Below are positions 35,527 through 44,438 of a stretch of 64,000 bases of DNA, one piece after another (position 1 is the stretch's first letter; each line of letters begins with the position of its first letter). A program made the position numbers and the translations under genes. Below the pieces are notes generated by a model. The model searched no databases. It was not told the origin of the DNA and was given only the letters and a program-made list of their open reading frames with translations. This DNA is from Paludibacteraceae bacterium (lineage in GTDB: Bacteria > Bacteroidota > Bacteroidia > Bacteroidales > Paludibacteraceae), in the NCBI GenBank assembly GCA_017461505.1, contig JAFTXV010000007.1, positions 434,001 to 498,000 of the forward strand. The letters run 5' to 3'.

Positions 35527-35572
35527 CCATTAAACCTAAACCTTAACTATGAAAATTTATTGTTTTCGAGTG

Positions 35573-35604
35573 CAAAAGTACTGCTTTTTTTTTATTCGTG
35601 CAAA
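35573..35604 (-). promoter_or_regulatory. Promoter of the small ORF-greA-HIT unit
   Basis: Minus-strand TTTG (35601-35604), 20 bp, TACTTTTG (35573-35580). Confidence 0.8.
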
Positions 35605-35669
35605 TTTTTTATAAAAAAAATGCTTTTTTTGCTTAAAAAATGCAATTTTTTTTCCTAAAAGTCAGTCAT

Positions 35670-37010
35670 TTACACTATTTTTCCCTTCAAAGTAGCAGCA
35701 CTTGCCTCTTCTACCACCACATTCACCAACTCGCCAATCTGCCTTCCTTCGCGAGGAAAAACCACTGTCTTGTACTGCGAAGTACGTCCGTACATATCCT
35801 CGCGACTCCTCTTCGAATAACCTTCCACCAGCACTTCTACCACCTTGCCAATCTCCTTTTGATTACTCTCCAACGATAACTGATTTTGCAAGGCAATGAT
35901 TTCATTCAGACGCCTAACTTTCTCTGTTTCAGATATGTTGTCTGGCAAATGCTTCTGCGCGTGAGTGCCAGGACGCTCGCTGTATTTGAACATAAACGCC
36001 GTATCAAAACCCACTTCGCGCATCAACGACAAGGTCTCTTCATGATCTTCTATCGTCTCGTCGTGGAAACCGCAAAACACATCCGTACCGATGGCTGCAT
36101 TCGGCACGATTCGACGTATGGCTGCAATCCTGTCCAAATACCACTCGCGAGTGTATTTGCGGTTCATCAGTTTCAGTATCTTGTTCGAACCGCTCTGCAC
36201 GGGCAAATGAATAAACTTACAGATATTTTGATACTTAGCTATCACTTCCAAGGTCTCATCCGACATGTCTTTGGGGTGCGACGTCGTGAATCGAATACGC
36301 ATATCTGGAGCAGCTTGTGCCACCAATTCGAGCAACTGAGCAAAACGAATCACTTCCTCTTCCTCACCTTCGCGCACACGCGTGTACTTATAACTATTCA
36401 CGTTTTGCCCCAGCAACGTCACCTCCTTGTACCCTTTGCCCTGCAAGTCACGCACCTCGTTCAAGATGCTCTCCACATCCCTGCTGCGCTCCCTGCCGCG
36501 AGTGTATGGTACGATGCAGTACGAACAGAAATTATTACATCCGCGCATAATGCTCACAAAGCCCGAAATCTGCTTGCCTATGCGGGCGGGCATCACCTCG
36601 CGATACGTCTCCGTGGTGCTCAATTCGATGTTGATAGCAGGCAGGCCTAACTCACACTGTGCCAATAGATTAGGTATGTCCAAATACGCATCTGGACCTG
36701 CCACAAAATCCACGCCCCAATCCTTTATCAGCCCTTCACCCATACGCTCCGCCATACAACCGATCACACCGATTGTTTTTCTTTTCGCGTTCTCTGACTT
36801 CCGTTTTCCGCAAGAACGAAGTTCCTTCAGTCGGTTCTGTACTTTCTGTTCTGCATTGTCGCGGATAGAACAAGTGTTCAGCAGTACAATATCTGCATCT
36901 TCCAGAGTTTCAGTCAGTTGGCAATCTGTGGTCTGCATGATTGCGGCCACCACTTCACTGTCTGCCACATTCATCTGGCAGCCATATGTCTCAATATAAA
37001 ACTTTTTCAC
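35670..37010 (-). CDS. miaB: tRNA-2-methylthio-N6-dimethylallyladenosine synthase, GTG start
   Basis: Radical SAM methylthiotransferase acting on i6A37 of tRNA. 446 aa: an N-terminal methylthiotransferase domain with cluster cysteines Cys11 (TYGCQMN), Cys47 (NTCSIRD) and Cys85 (GVIGCMAER), the radical SAM CNNFCSYC (Cys158, 162, 165), and a C-terminal TRAM domain. I set the start at the GTG at 37010 (GVKKFYIETYGCQ). The only upstream ATG (37043) lies at the -33 box, upstream of the -7 box, and so cannot be on the message. The GTG is 5 bases beyond the -7 box, which implies a leaderless transcript. Confidence 0.92.
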   Translation of the reverse strand: MKKFYIETYGCQMNVADSEVVAAIMQTTDCQLTETLEDADIVLLNTCSIRDNAEQKVQNRLKELRSCGKRKSENAKRKTIGVIGCMAERMGEGLIKDWGVDFVAGPDAYLDIPNLLAQCELGLPAINIELSTTETYREVMPARIGKQISGFVSIMRGCNNFCSYCIVPYTRGRERSRDVESILNEVRDLQGKGYKEVTLLGQNVNSYKYTRVREGEEEEVIRFAQLLELVAQAAPDMRIRFTTSHPKDMSDETLEVIAKYQNICKFIHLPVQSGSNKILKLMNRKYTREWYLDRIAAIRRIVPNAAIGTDVFCGFHDETIEDHEETLSLMREVGFDTAFMFKYSERPGTHAQKHLPDNISETEKVRRLNEIIALQNQLSLESNQKEIGKVVEVLVEGYSKRSREDMYGRTSQYKTVVFPREGRQIGELVNVVVEEASAATLKGKIV

Positions 37011-37014
37011 GCCA

Positions 37015-37046
37015 CAAAGGTACGACAAAAAATACAAATACACAAA
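37015..37046 (-). promoter_or_regulatory. Promoter of miaB
   Basis: Minus-strand TTTG (37043-37046), 20 bp, TACCTTTG (37015-37022). The miaB GTG begins at 37010. Confidence 0.85.
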
Positions 37047-37278
37047 CTATTTGGCAAAAACTTCACCTTTACTCCATATTTCTCCTTTGTCCCCCTGTTC
37101 ATAGGGGGACGAGTCCGAAGGACGGAGGGGGTTATTTTGCCTATCTCCCCCTCCTAATAGAACCCTATCTTTCTCCTACCTTTACTTAGTGATTACTTAG
37201 TGATTAGTTAGTGATTAGTTAGTGATTCCACTATCTTCACCCTATCTACTCCTACTTTTGAACTATTTATACAAAGTA
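37047..37278. repeat. Repeat-rich spacer between miaB and the DUF5063 gene
   Basis: No gene is seen. It holds a ccccctgttcataggggg / ccgaaggacggaggggg unit (37087-37130) and an inverted copy of the ctaactaatca tandem family (37178-37235, read here as tagtgattagt). Confidence 0.75.
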
Positions 37279-37310
37279 TTTGTATATTTGCAAAAAAATT
37301 ACTAACTTTG
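37279..37310 (+). promoter_or_regulatory. Promoter of the DUF5063-to-NfnAB operon
   Basis: TTTG (37279-37282), 20 bp, TAACTTTG (37303-37310). The first start codon, at 37326, is 15 bases beyond the box, so the leader is very short. Confidence 0.8.
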
Positions 37311-37325
37311 CAGAAAATTTGAATT

Positions 37326-37853
37326 ATGACCCAAAGCAATACCCATTATGTATACCAACAACCGGCCATCGAGTTTGTAACGGTGGCGGTACAACTATGC
37401 CTATACCTCGAGCAACTCGAAGGACTTGACAAGTCCGAGTTCGTCGAGAAGATGCTTTGCCTTCTGCCCTTGCTCTATCTCAAAGCGCGACTCCTGCCCA
37501 AAGCTACCGAAGAGCTCGACGGCTTCCCTGAGCGATTTGTCTCCGAACAAGAGTATGAAGACATACGCCAAAAGGTGGCGCAATGCATGGGCGCAGACGA
37601 TACCTATCTGGAGGTATTTGTGGAGGATATGCGGTATTCCGACGAACCCATCACGGCTTTTGTCTCGGAGAATATTGCCGATATCTACCAAGAAATCAAG
37701 GACTTAGCTTGCAACTACCAAACGCGTGACGAGGCAGTGATGAATGACGCACTGGTCAATTGCATCGAGGCTTTTGAGCAGCATTGGGGACAAAAATTGT
37801 TGAACGTACTTCGCCCACTCCACGCGGTAGCTTGCGAAGGAGAGCAGGAATAA
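37326..37853 (+). CDS. DUF5063 protein
   Basis: A 175-aa acidic, mostly helical protein: VAVQLCLYLEQLEGLDKSEFVEKMLCLLPLLYLKARLLP in the first half, then YLEVFVEDMRYSDEPITAFVSENIADIYQEIKDLACNY and a final helix with FEQHWGQKLLNVLRPLH. This is the Bacteroidota DUF5063 family of unknown function, regularly placed directly before a 3'-5' exonuclease gene as it is here (3 bases). No enzymatic motif is seen; a helper of the exonuclease is a fair guess from gene order only. Confidence 0.85.
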   Translation: MTQSNTHYVYQQPAIEFVTVAVQLCLYLEQLEGLDKSEFVEKMLCLLPLLYLKARLLPKATEELDGFPERFVSEQEYEDIRQKVAQCMGADDTYLEVFVEDMRYSDEPITAFVSENIADIYQEIKDLACNYQTRDEAVMNDALVNCIEAFEQHWGQKLLNVLRPLHAVACEGEQE

Positions 37854-37856
37854 GAG

Positions 37857-38579
37857 ATGAGTAGTTTTTTGCCAAATACATTTGCTGCACATATCGACAA
37901 GGCGGTGATTTCCACCTTGCCTGTCGCCTTTTTTGAGGGAGAGGTCATTGTGGTAGATCGCCCTGAGATGGTCGCAGAAGCCGCCGCGTATCTGCGTCAG
38001 CATAACGTATTAGGTGTGGATACAGAAGCACGTCCATCTTTCAAACGTGGCGTACATTATCCTACTGCATTGGTACAAATCTCCACCCTCCAGCGTTGCT
38101 ACCTCTTCCGCCTAACCCACGTGGGTATGCCTGTGGAGATAGCGCAGATTTTTGCCGATCCTAATATATGCAAGGTCGGTTTGGCTTTCAAAGATGATAT
38201 CAACGGACTCAGAAGACGTCGCGACTTCAAACCGGCTAACTGTATTGATCTACAGGCGATTGTATGCAAGTATGGTATTATGGATCTCGGCTTGCAAAAG
38301 ATTTTTGCTATCATTTTTGGCAAGAAAATCAGCAAGGCGCAACAGCTCACCAATTGGGAGAACTCTCACCTCACGCCCGAACAAGCCCGCTATGCTTCCA
38401 CCGACGCATGGGCTACTCTCAGCATCTATCTGGCACTGCAACAAGTCAAACCTCTCTCCAAAAAGGCGATAGAAGCGCTCAAACGTGCTGAGAAAGAGGC
38501 GCAAATCCAACGCCAACAAGAGGCGATGGAGCGAAAATTACAAGAGCAAGCAACTAAAAATCAGGAAAAAGAACTATGA
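37857..38579 (+). CDS. 3'-5' exonuclease, RNase D / WRN-like (DEDDy)
   Basis: 240 aa with the DEDDy residues: Asp and Glu in LGVDTEARPSF, Asp in CKVGLAFKDDINGL, and Tyr/Asp in ARYASTDAWATLSIYLAL. There is no HRDC domain, so it is not a full RNase D. A highly charged Gln/Lys/Glu tail (about residues 203-240) is likely a helix. The last 4 bases overlap the next gene (ATGA). Substrate (RNA or DNA) is unclear; neighbours concern rRNA methylation and DNA unwinding. Confidence 0.88.
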   Translation: MSSFLPNTFAAHIDKAVISTLPVAFFEGEVIVVDRPEMVAEAAAYLRQHNVLGVDTEARPSFKRGVHYPTALVQISTLQRCYLFRLTHVGMPVEIAQIFADPNICKVGLAFKDDINGLRRRRDFKPANCIDLQAIVCKYGIMDLGLQKIFAIIFGKKISKAQQLTNWENSHLTPEQARYASTDAWATLSIYLALQQVKPLSKKAIEALKRAEKEAQIQRQQEAMERKLQEQATKNQEKEL

Positions 38580-39787
38580 TAACTGTTCATCTCAAACCAC
38601 ATAAAGAAGAATCACTCCTTCGTTTCCACCCTTGGGTTTTCTCAGGGGCCATTCGAAGTATTGCCTTGGATAAGGATTATCCATATGCCGAGCCACGCGA
38701 AGGAGAAGTGGTGCAAGTGGTGGATGCGAAAGGGAATATATTAGGAGTTGGACATTACCAGATAGGCTCAATTGCTGTCCGTATTTTGGCGTTCGGCGTA
38801 AACGACTTGCCCCAAGACTTCTGGCGGGAGCGTATCGCGGCCGCATACGAGGTGCGCAATAGTTTGGGATTAATCTCTGCCAACAACAACTCCTTCCGCC
38901 TCATACACGGCGAGGGTGACTTCTTGCCGGGATTGATAGTCGATATCTATGCCGACACTGCTGTGATTCAAGCCCATTCGATTGGTATGCACTACCACCG
39001 CCAGGAGATTGCTGAGGCAATCATCCAGGTGGTACCTCAAGTGGATAAGGTGTACTACAAATCGGATGACACCCTGCCACACAAAGCGGTGATCGAAGGT
39101 GCTCGTGTGGGCTACCTGATCGGCGCAGAGAAAGCAGATACAGAAGGAGATTTCTGGGCAAAAGAAAACGGACTAGACTTCCGCATCGACTGGCTACGTG
39201 GACAAAAAACGGGATTTTTCATCGACCAACGCGACAATCGCTCTCTTCTAGAGCACTACGCCAAGGATAAAGAGGTGCTCAATATGTTCTGCTATACTGG
39301 TGGATTCTCGGTGTATGCTTTGCGTGGTGGAGCCAAACTGGTTCACTCTGTGGATGTGAGCCAAAAAGCCATCGACCTCGTGCGCAGCAATGTAGCCCAT
39401 AACTTCGGAGAGAACGCACCTCACGAAGCCTTTGCAGAAGAGGCTTTTGAGTTCATGGCTAACAACCAAAACAAATACGACCTCATCATCCTCGACCCCC
39501 CTGCATTTGCCAAACACCGCGATGCAGTCAAAAACGCCTTGCGCGGCTATCAACGCCTCAATGCCAAAGGCATACAGAGCATTCGACCGGGTGGAATACT
39601 CTTCACCTTCTCCTGCTCACAAGCTATCGACAAGGATATGTTCCGCCTAGCTGTCTTCTCCGCAGCGGCACAAGTGGGACGCAAAGTGCGTATTTTGCAC
39701 CAATTGCACCAACCTGCTGATCATCCTATTAATATCTACCACCCAGAGGGCGAATACCTCAAGGGATTGGTGTTGCAAGTAGAATAA
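38576..39787 (+). CDS. Class I SAM-dependent 23S rRNA methyltransferase, RlmI-like
   Basis: 403 aa: an N-terminal PUA domain (HPWVFSGAIRSIALDKDYPYAEPREGEVVQVVDAKG), a linker domain, and a Rossmann methyltransferase with SAM motif NMFCYTGGFSVYALRGGAKLVHSVDVS and catalytic-loop DPPAFAKHRDAV near the end. This is the RlmI/YccW family that makes m5C in 23S rRNA. The specific target base in this organism is not shown by sequence. It overlaps the exonuclease gene by 4 bases and precedes the helicase gene. Confidence 0.92.
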   Translation: MITVHLKPHKEESLLRFHPWVFSGAIRSIALDKDYPYAEPREGEVVQVVDAKGNILGVGHYQIGSIAVRILAFGVNDLPQDFWRERIAAAYEVRNSLGLISANNNSFRLIHGEGDFLPGLIVDIYADTAVIQAHSIGMHYHRQEIAEAIIQVVPQVDKVYYKSDDTLPHKAVIEGARVGYLIGAEKADTEGDFWAKENGLDFRIDWLRGQKTGFFIDQRDNRSLLEHYAKDKEVLNMFCYTGGFSVYALRGGAKLVHSVDVSQKAIDLVRSNVAHNFGENAPHEAFAEEAFEFMANNQNKYDLIILDPPAFAKHRDAVKNALRGYQRLNAKGIQSIRPGGILFTFSCSQAIDKDMFRLAVFSAAAQVGRKVRILHQLHQPADHPINIYHPEGEYLKGLVLQVE

Positions 39788-39811
39788 ACCAACTTAAACC
39801 TTTATAATACA

Positions 39812-42073
39812 ATGAATTACTTAGATCAATTGAATGCTGCCCAACGTGCAGCGGTAGAATACAACGCCGGCCCACATCTGGTCATTGCTGGCGCAGGGTC
39901 AGGCAAAACACGCGTACTGACCTATAAGATTGCTTACCTGCTCGAACAGGGTATCCATGCGGGTCATATCCTCGCACTCACTTTCACCAATAAGGCAGCG
40001 CGAGAGATGAAAAGTCGTATTGCCAACCTAGTGGGCGAACAAGTGGCTAGATACCTTTGGATGGGCACCTTCCACTCTATTTGTACGCGTATCCTGCGCC
40101 AAGAGGCGGAGCTCTTGGGCTACACCCGCGACTTCACCATCTACGATACCACGGACTCCAAGTCTGTCATCAAACATATCGTCAAAGATATGCAGTTGGA
40201 TGAGAAGACCTACAAACCCAACGTCATCCTGTCGCGTATCTCCTTGGCTAAAAACCAATTACTATCCCCAACGTCCTATAGCTCCAACCGCGAGTACACC
40301 ATGCAAGATCGCTTTGCGCGTATCCCAGAGGTGTCACGTATCTATATGGAATACAACCGCAGGTTGAAAGCCTGCAACGCAATGGATTTCGACGATCTGC
40401 TCTTCATGACCAACACCCTCTTTAAGAAGAACGAGGACGTGTTGCGCAAATACCAAGACTACTTCCGATATATCCTGGTAGATGAGTACCAAGATACCAA
40501 CTATTCACAATACCTCATTGTCAAGCGATTGGCGGAGCCAGACAACCATATATGCGTGGTAGGAGATGATGCACAATCCATCTACTCCTTCCGTGGAGCC
40601 AACATCGAGAATATCCTTACTTTCCAAAAAGGATATGCCGATGCCAAACTCTTTAAACTCGAACGTAACTACCGTTCCACCCAAACCATCGTCAATGCTG
40701 CCAACTCGCTCATTCGACATAACCGCGGACAAATACCCAAAGCTGTATATTCCGAACTTGCCTTAGGCGATCGCCTGCAACTCACCACCTATATGTCCGA
40801 TCGTGATGAGGGAAAAGCGGTGGCACAACAGGTCAAAATCCTTTACCGTCAAGGCTATGATTATGAGTCGATTGCGGTGATGTACCGCACCAATGCACAG
40901 TCGCGTGTCATCGAGGACGAACTCCGTCATCTAGGTATTCCATACCGCATCTATGGTGGTATGAGTTTCTACCAACGCAAGGAAATCAAAGACGCGATCG
41001 CCTATTTCCGATTAGCTGTTAATCCGGATGACAACGAGGCATTTGCACGTGTCATCAACTACCCTTTGCGGGGGATAGGCGACACCACCCTAATGAAAGT
41101 GCGGGAGGCAGGGCGGCAAGCGGAATGTTCCATGATGCAGGTGATCTGCAATCCCGAAGCGACCCAACTCGATGTCTCTGCGGCTACACAAAAGAAACTG
41201 ACAGCTTTTGCCGAGATGATCAACGGCTTCAGCCAACGTGTAGCCACCACCGACGCATACGAGTTTGCCACCATGATGATGCGCGATACGGGAGTCATGC
41301 GCGAAGCCAAAGCAGATACGTCGCAAGAGGGTATAGCACGTCTAGAGAACCTCGAGGAGATGCTGGCTGGTATCCATGAGTTCGTGGATCAGCAACTCAG
41401 AGAGGGAGTCACATTCGTGCCGATGACTGAGTTTCTTTCCGAAGTAAGCCTCCTCACCGACCAAGATGAGAAGCAAGAGGATAACCAACCACGTATCACG
41501 CTCCTCACCGTACACGCGGCCAAAGGACTTGAGTTCAAGGTGACGTTTATCGTCGGTTTAGAAGAGAATCTCTTCCCATCCCAGTTCTGCCAAGCGCCTA
41601 AGGAGATCGAAGAAGAGCGCCGTTTGCTCTATGTGGCTATCACGCGTGCCATGGAGCGTTGCTACCTCACCAATGCGCGCCAACGCTTCCGCAACGGACA
41701 AACACAGTTCTCTTCGCCTTCGCGCTTCCTAAAAGACATTGATACATGCTATCTACAGCAAACACAAACGATGTCCACCTTCCCGCAGCCAACAATCAAA
41801 GTGCAACCTTCCGCACCAAGCTTTTCATCCAGTCTTTCGTCCAATGCCAAATTGAAAAGCGTATCCAAGCAAGTGGGAGGCAACACATCCAAAACACGCA
41901 GAGAAGTTCGTTCCGAATGGAAGAAGCAAGACAGGGTAGTACACAAAGTGTTTGGAGCTGGATTAGTATTAGACGTTTATCACGAGAATGATAACGACAA
42001 GATAGATATTCAATTTGATACCGTAGGCAAGAAGACCTTGCTTTTGACCTACGCAAAACTAACACGCGAGTAA
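39812..42073 (+). CDS. UvrD/PcrA-type superfamily 1 DNA helicase
   Basis: 753 aa with all SF1A motifs: I AGAGSGKTRVL (27-33), Ia LALTFTNKAAREM, II LVDEYQDTNYSQ, III GDDAQSIYSFRGA, IV ERNYRSTQTIVNAANSLI, V TVHAAKGLEFKVTFIVGLEE and VI YVAITRAMERCYL. The C-terminal ~60 residues (KKQDRVVHKVFGAGLVLDVY) form the UvrD/PcrA Tudor-like domain that contacts RNA polymerase. It works in nucleotide excision repair and replication conflict resolution. The next gene starts 1 base after its stop. Confidence 0.95.
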   Translation: MNYLDQLNAAQRAAVEYNAGPHLVIAGAGSGKTRVLTYKIAYLLEQGIHAGHILALTFTNKAAREMKSRIANLVGEQVARYLWMGTFHSICTRILRQEAELLGYTRDFTIYDTTDSKSVIKHIVKDMQLDEKTYKPNVILSRISLAKNQLLSPTSYSSNREYTMQDRFARIPEVSRIYMEYNRRLKACNAMDFDDLLFMTNTLFKKNEDVLRKYQDYFRYILVDEYQDTNYSQYLIVKRLAEPDNHICVVGDDAQSIYSFRGANIENILTFQKGYADAKLFKLERNYRSTQTIVNAANSLIRHNRGQIPKAVYSELALGDRLQLTTYMSDRDEGKAVAQQVKILYRQGYDYESIAVMYRTNAQSRVIEDELRHLGIPYRIYGGMSFYQRKEIKDAIAYFRLAVNPDDNEAFARVINYPLRGIGDTTLMKVREAGRQAECSMMQVICNPEATQLDVSAATQKKLTAFAEMINGFSQRVATTDAYEFATMMMRDTGVMREAKADTSQEGIARLENLEEMLAGIHEFVDQQLREGVTFVPMTEFLSEVSLLTDQDEKQEDNQPRITLLTVHAAKGLEFKVTFIVGLEENLFPSQFCQAPKEIEEERRLLYVAITRAMERCYLTNARQRFRNGQTQFSSPSRFLKDIDTCYLQQTQTMSTFPQPTIKVQPSAPSFSSSLSSNAKLKSVSKQVGGNTSKTRREVRSEWKKQDRVVHKVFGAGLVLDVYHENDNDKIDIQFDTVGKKTLLLTYAKLTRE

Positions 42074-42074
42074 T

Positions 42075-44369
42075 ATGAATAAGATTATTAGCAAACGATT
42101 CTTTTCGGAGAATGTAGCGGAGATAGTAGTAGAAGCTCCGCTGATTGCCCGCAGCAGAAAGGCGGGACACTTTGTGATCGTGCGAGTGGATAAGAATGGC
42201 GAACGTATGCCACTCACCATCTCGGATGCTGACCTAGAGCAGGGTACCATCACATTGGTTGTTCAGCGCATTGGTGTGTCTTCTAGCAAACTATGTGCGC
42301 TGGAGGCGGGAGATTATGTAGCCGACTTAGTAGGCCCTCTGGGCAAAGCCACCGATATTCGTAATTTTGGTACCGTAGTCTGTGCATGCGGCGGTGTGGG
42401 TGCTGCGCCTATGTTGCCTATCGCACAAGCCCTTAAGGCTGCCGGCAACCGAGTGATCACCGTATTGGCTGCGCGCAACCGAGAGTTGATCATCCTCCAC
42501 GACCAACTAGCTGCCGTGTCCGACGAAGTGATAGTGATGACCGACGATGGTTCCATGGGGCAGAAAGGTCTGGTCACAGAGGGAGTGGAGCAGGTGATTA
42601 ATCGCGAGCAAGTGGACAAGTGTGTGACCATCGGTCCTGCTATCATGATGAAGTTTGTCGCATTGACGACCAAGAAATACAATATCCCTACCGAAGCCAG
42701 CTTAAACACCATCATGGTGGATGGTACAGGTATGTGCGGAGCTTGCCGCGTAACAGTGGATGGCAAGACCAAGTTCGTCTGTGTCGATGGACCCGAATTT
42801 GATGCACATAAGGTAGATTTCGACGAGATGTTGTCGCGTTTGCGCCAGTATAAGACAGAAGAAGTGATGGCATACGAGGAAACGCTTCATGGAGATACAC
42901 CGCACCACACTGCCACCCCTGCTGCTTCACCTTTCGCATCAATCGAACAGCATGAGGTAGCTCCTTTTGAAGGAAAAGCAAAGGATAGAGTAGCGATTCC
43001 TCGCGTGAAGATGAACGAACTCGCGCCAGCTGTGCGCATCCAGTCACTCTACAAAGAGGTCAACCAAGGATTAACCTTCGATCAAGCAGTCACCGAGGCA
43101 CATCGCTGTCTCAACTGCAAGAACCCAACCTGCGTCGAAGGATGCCCCGTGAATATCAATATCCCTGGTTTTATCAAGCAATTAGAGATAGGCAACCTTG
43201 CAGCTGCTGCGGAGATTATCGCAGAGAGTAGCACATTGCCCGCTGTTTGTGGACGCGTATGCCCCCAAGAGAAACAATGCGAGTCGAAGTGTATTCACCT
43301 GAAGATGGGACACCAACCGGTGGCAATTGGCTACCTAGAGCGATTTGTGGCTGACAATGCGCCAAAGGCGGAATCGGATACTAGGAATCGTGAGTCCAAA
43401 AACGGCAAGAAAATTGCAGTGGTTGGCTCTGGACCTGCGGGCTTGGCTTTTGCTGGCGATATGGCTAAATATGGCTACGAGGTGACAGTCTTTGAGGCTT
43501 TGCACGAGATTGGCGGCGTGCTCAAATATGGTATTCCTGAGTTCCGTTTGCCCAACCGTATTGTGGATAAAGAGATCGATGGCTTGCGCGCCTTAGGGGT
43601 CACCTTCCAAACAGATACCATCATCGGTAAGACCCTCAGCATCCAAGACCTCCAAGACGAAGGATTCTTGGGCATATTTGTAGGTAGTGGCGCCGGTTTA
43701 CCTCGATTCATGGGTATTCCTGGTGAGAACCTCAATGGCGTGATGTCCTGCAACGAGTATCTCACACGTGTCAATCTGATGAATGCCGCTTCGGAGGACT
43801 CAGATACCCCTATCATGAAGGCCAAGAATATAGCTGTGATAGGTGGTGGTAATACCGCCATGGATGCTGTACGTACCGCCAAACGTTTAGGAGCGGAACA
43901 TGCTATCGTAGTATATCGCCGCAGCGAAGACGAGATGCCTGCACGTATAGAGGAAGTGCGCCATGCCAAGGAAGAAGGCGTGGAGTTTATGACCCTGCAC
44001 AACCCGATTGAATACCATGCCGATGAGAATGGTCGAGTGAAAGAGGCTGTGCTGCAAGTTATGGAATTGGGCGAACCAGATGAGTCAGGCCGCCGTAGTC
44101 CTGTAGCCATCGAAGGCAAGACCGTGACTATTCCTGTGGACGAAGTGATCGTGAGCGTAGGAGTAAGTCCTAACCCATTGATTCCATCCTCTGTAGAGGG
44201 ATTGGAAGTCTCCAGGCGAGGTACCATCGTGGTGAACGAACAGATGCAGTCTTCTATCCCAACCTTGTTTGCCGGTGGTGATATTGTGCGCGGTGGTGCT
44301 ACCGTGATTCTCGCTATGGCTGACGGACGAAAAGCTGCCAAAGAGATGCACGAGTATCTGACCAAATAA
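42075..44369 (+). CDS. NfnAB-type fusion: ferredoxin-NADP reductase / NADPH-dependent glutamate synthase-like protein
   Basis: 764 aa in two halves. Residues 1-270 are like the DHOD electron-transfer subunit/NfnA: FAD-binding barrel, NAD site (GGVGAAPMLPIAQAL) and a [2Fe-2S] site in GTGMCGACRVTVDGKTKFVC. Residues 300-764 are like GltD/NfnB: [4Fe-4S] cysteines in CLNCKNPTCVEGCPVNINIPGFIKQL and CGRVCPQEKQCESKC, FAD motif VVGSGPAGLAFAGDMA, and NAD(P) motif VIGGGNTAMDAVRTAKRLG. In anaerobes NfnAB couples ferredoxin and NADH to NADPH by electron bifurcation. The fused form is widespread in Bacteroidales under the name glutamate synthase, but no large GltB subunit is here. Confidence 0.9.
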   Translation: MNKIISKRFFSENVAEIVVEAPLIARSRKAGHFVIVRVDKNGERMPLTISDADLEQGTITLVVQRIGVSSSKLCALEAGDYVADLVGPLGKATDIRNFGTVVCACGGVGAAPMLPIAQALKAAGNRVITVLAARNRELIILHDQLAAVSDEVIVMTDDGSMGQKGLVTEGVEQVINREQVDKCVTIGPAIMMKFVALTTKKYNIPTEASLNTIMVDGTGMCGACRVTVDGKTKFVCVDGPEFDAHKVDFDEMLSRLRQYKTEEVMAYEETLHGDTPHHTATPAASPFASIEQHEVAPFEGKAKDRVAIPRVKMNELAPAVRIQSLYKEVNQGLTFDQAVTEAHRCLNCKNPTCVEGCPVNINIPGFIKQLEIGNLAAAAEIIAESSTLPAVCGRVCPQEKQCESKCIHLKMGHQPVAIGYLERFVADNAPKAESDTRNRESKNGKKIAVVGSGPAGLAFAGDMAKYGYEVTVFEALHEIGGVLKYGIPEFRLPNRIVDKEIDGLRALGVTFQTDTIIGKTLSIQDLQDEGFLGIFVGSGAGLPRFMGIPGENLNGVMSCNEYLTRVNLMNAASEDSDTPIMKAKNIAVIGGGNTAMDAVRTAKRLGAEHAIVVYRRSEDEMPARIEEVRHAKEEGVEFMTLHNPIEYHADENGRVKEAVLQVMELGEPDESGRRSPVAIEGKTVTIPVDEVIVSVGVSPNPLIPSSVEGLEVSRRGTIVVNEQMQSSIPTLFAGGDIVRGGATVILAMADGRKAAKEMHEYLTK

Positions 44370-44379
44370 ATCCATTAGA

Positions 44380-44420
44380 TACAAAAAATCCCCTCACTTC
44401 AATAGGAGGGGATTTTTGTA
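44380..44420. terminator. Bidirectional terminator between the NfnAB gene and the outer-membrane barrel gene
   Basis: aatcccctc (44387-44395) pairs with gaggggatt (44406-44414), with A and T runs outside. Confidence 0.88.
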
Positions 44421-44438
44421 TCTAAGCTGTCAACTTTT

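Noticed and set aside
37011..37043. ATG start of miaB at 37043
   Set aside because: It lies at the -33 box, upstream of the -7 box, and adds residues not seen in MiaB.
43475..44365. 296-aa minus-strand frame opposite the NfnAB fusion
   Set aside because: Low-complexity Ser/Thr/Pro-rich shadow of the real gene.
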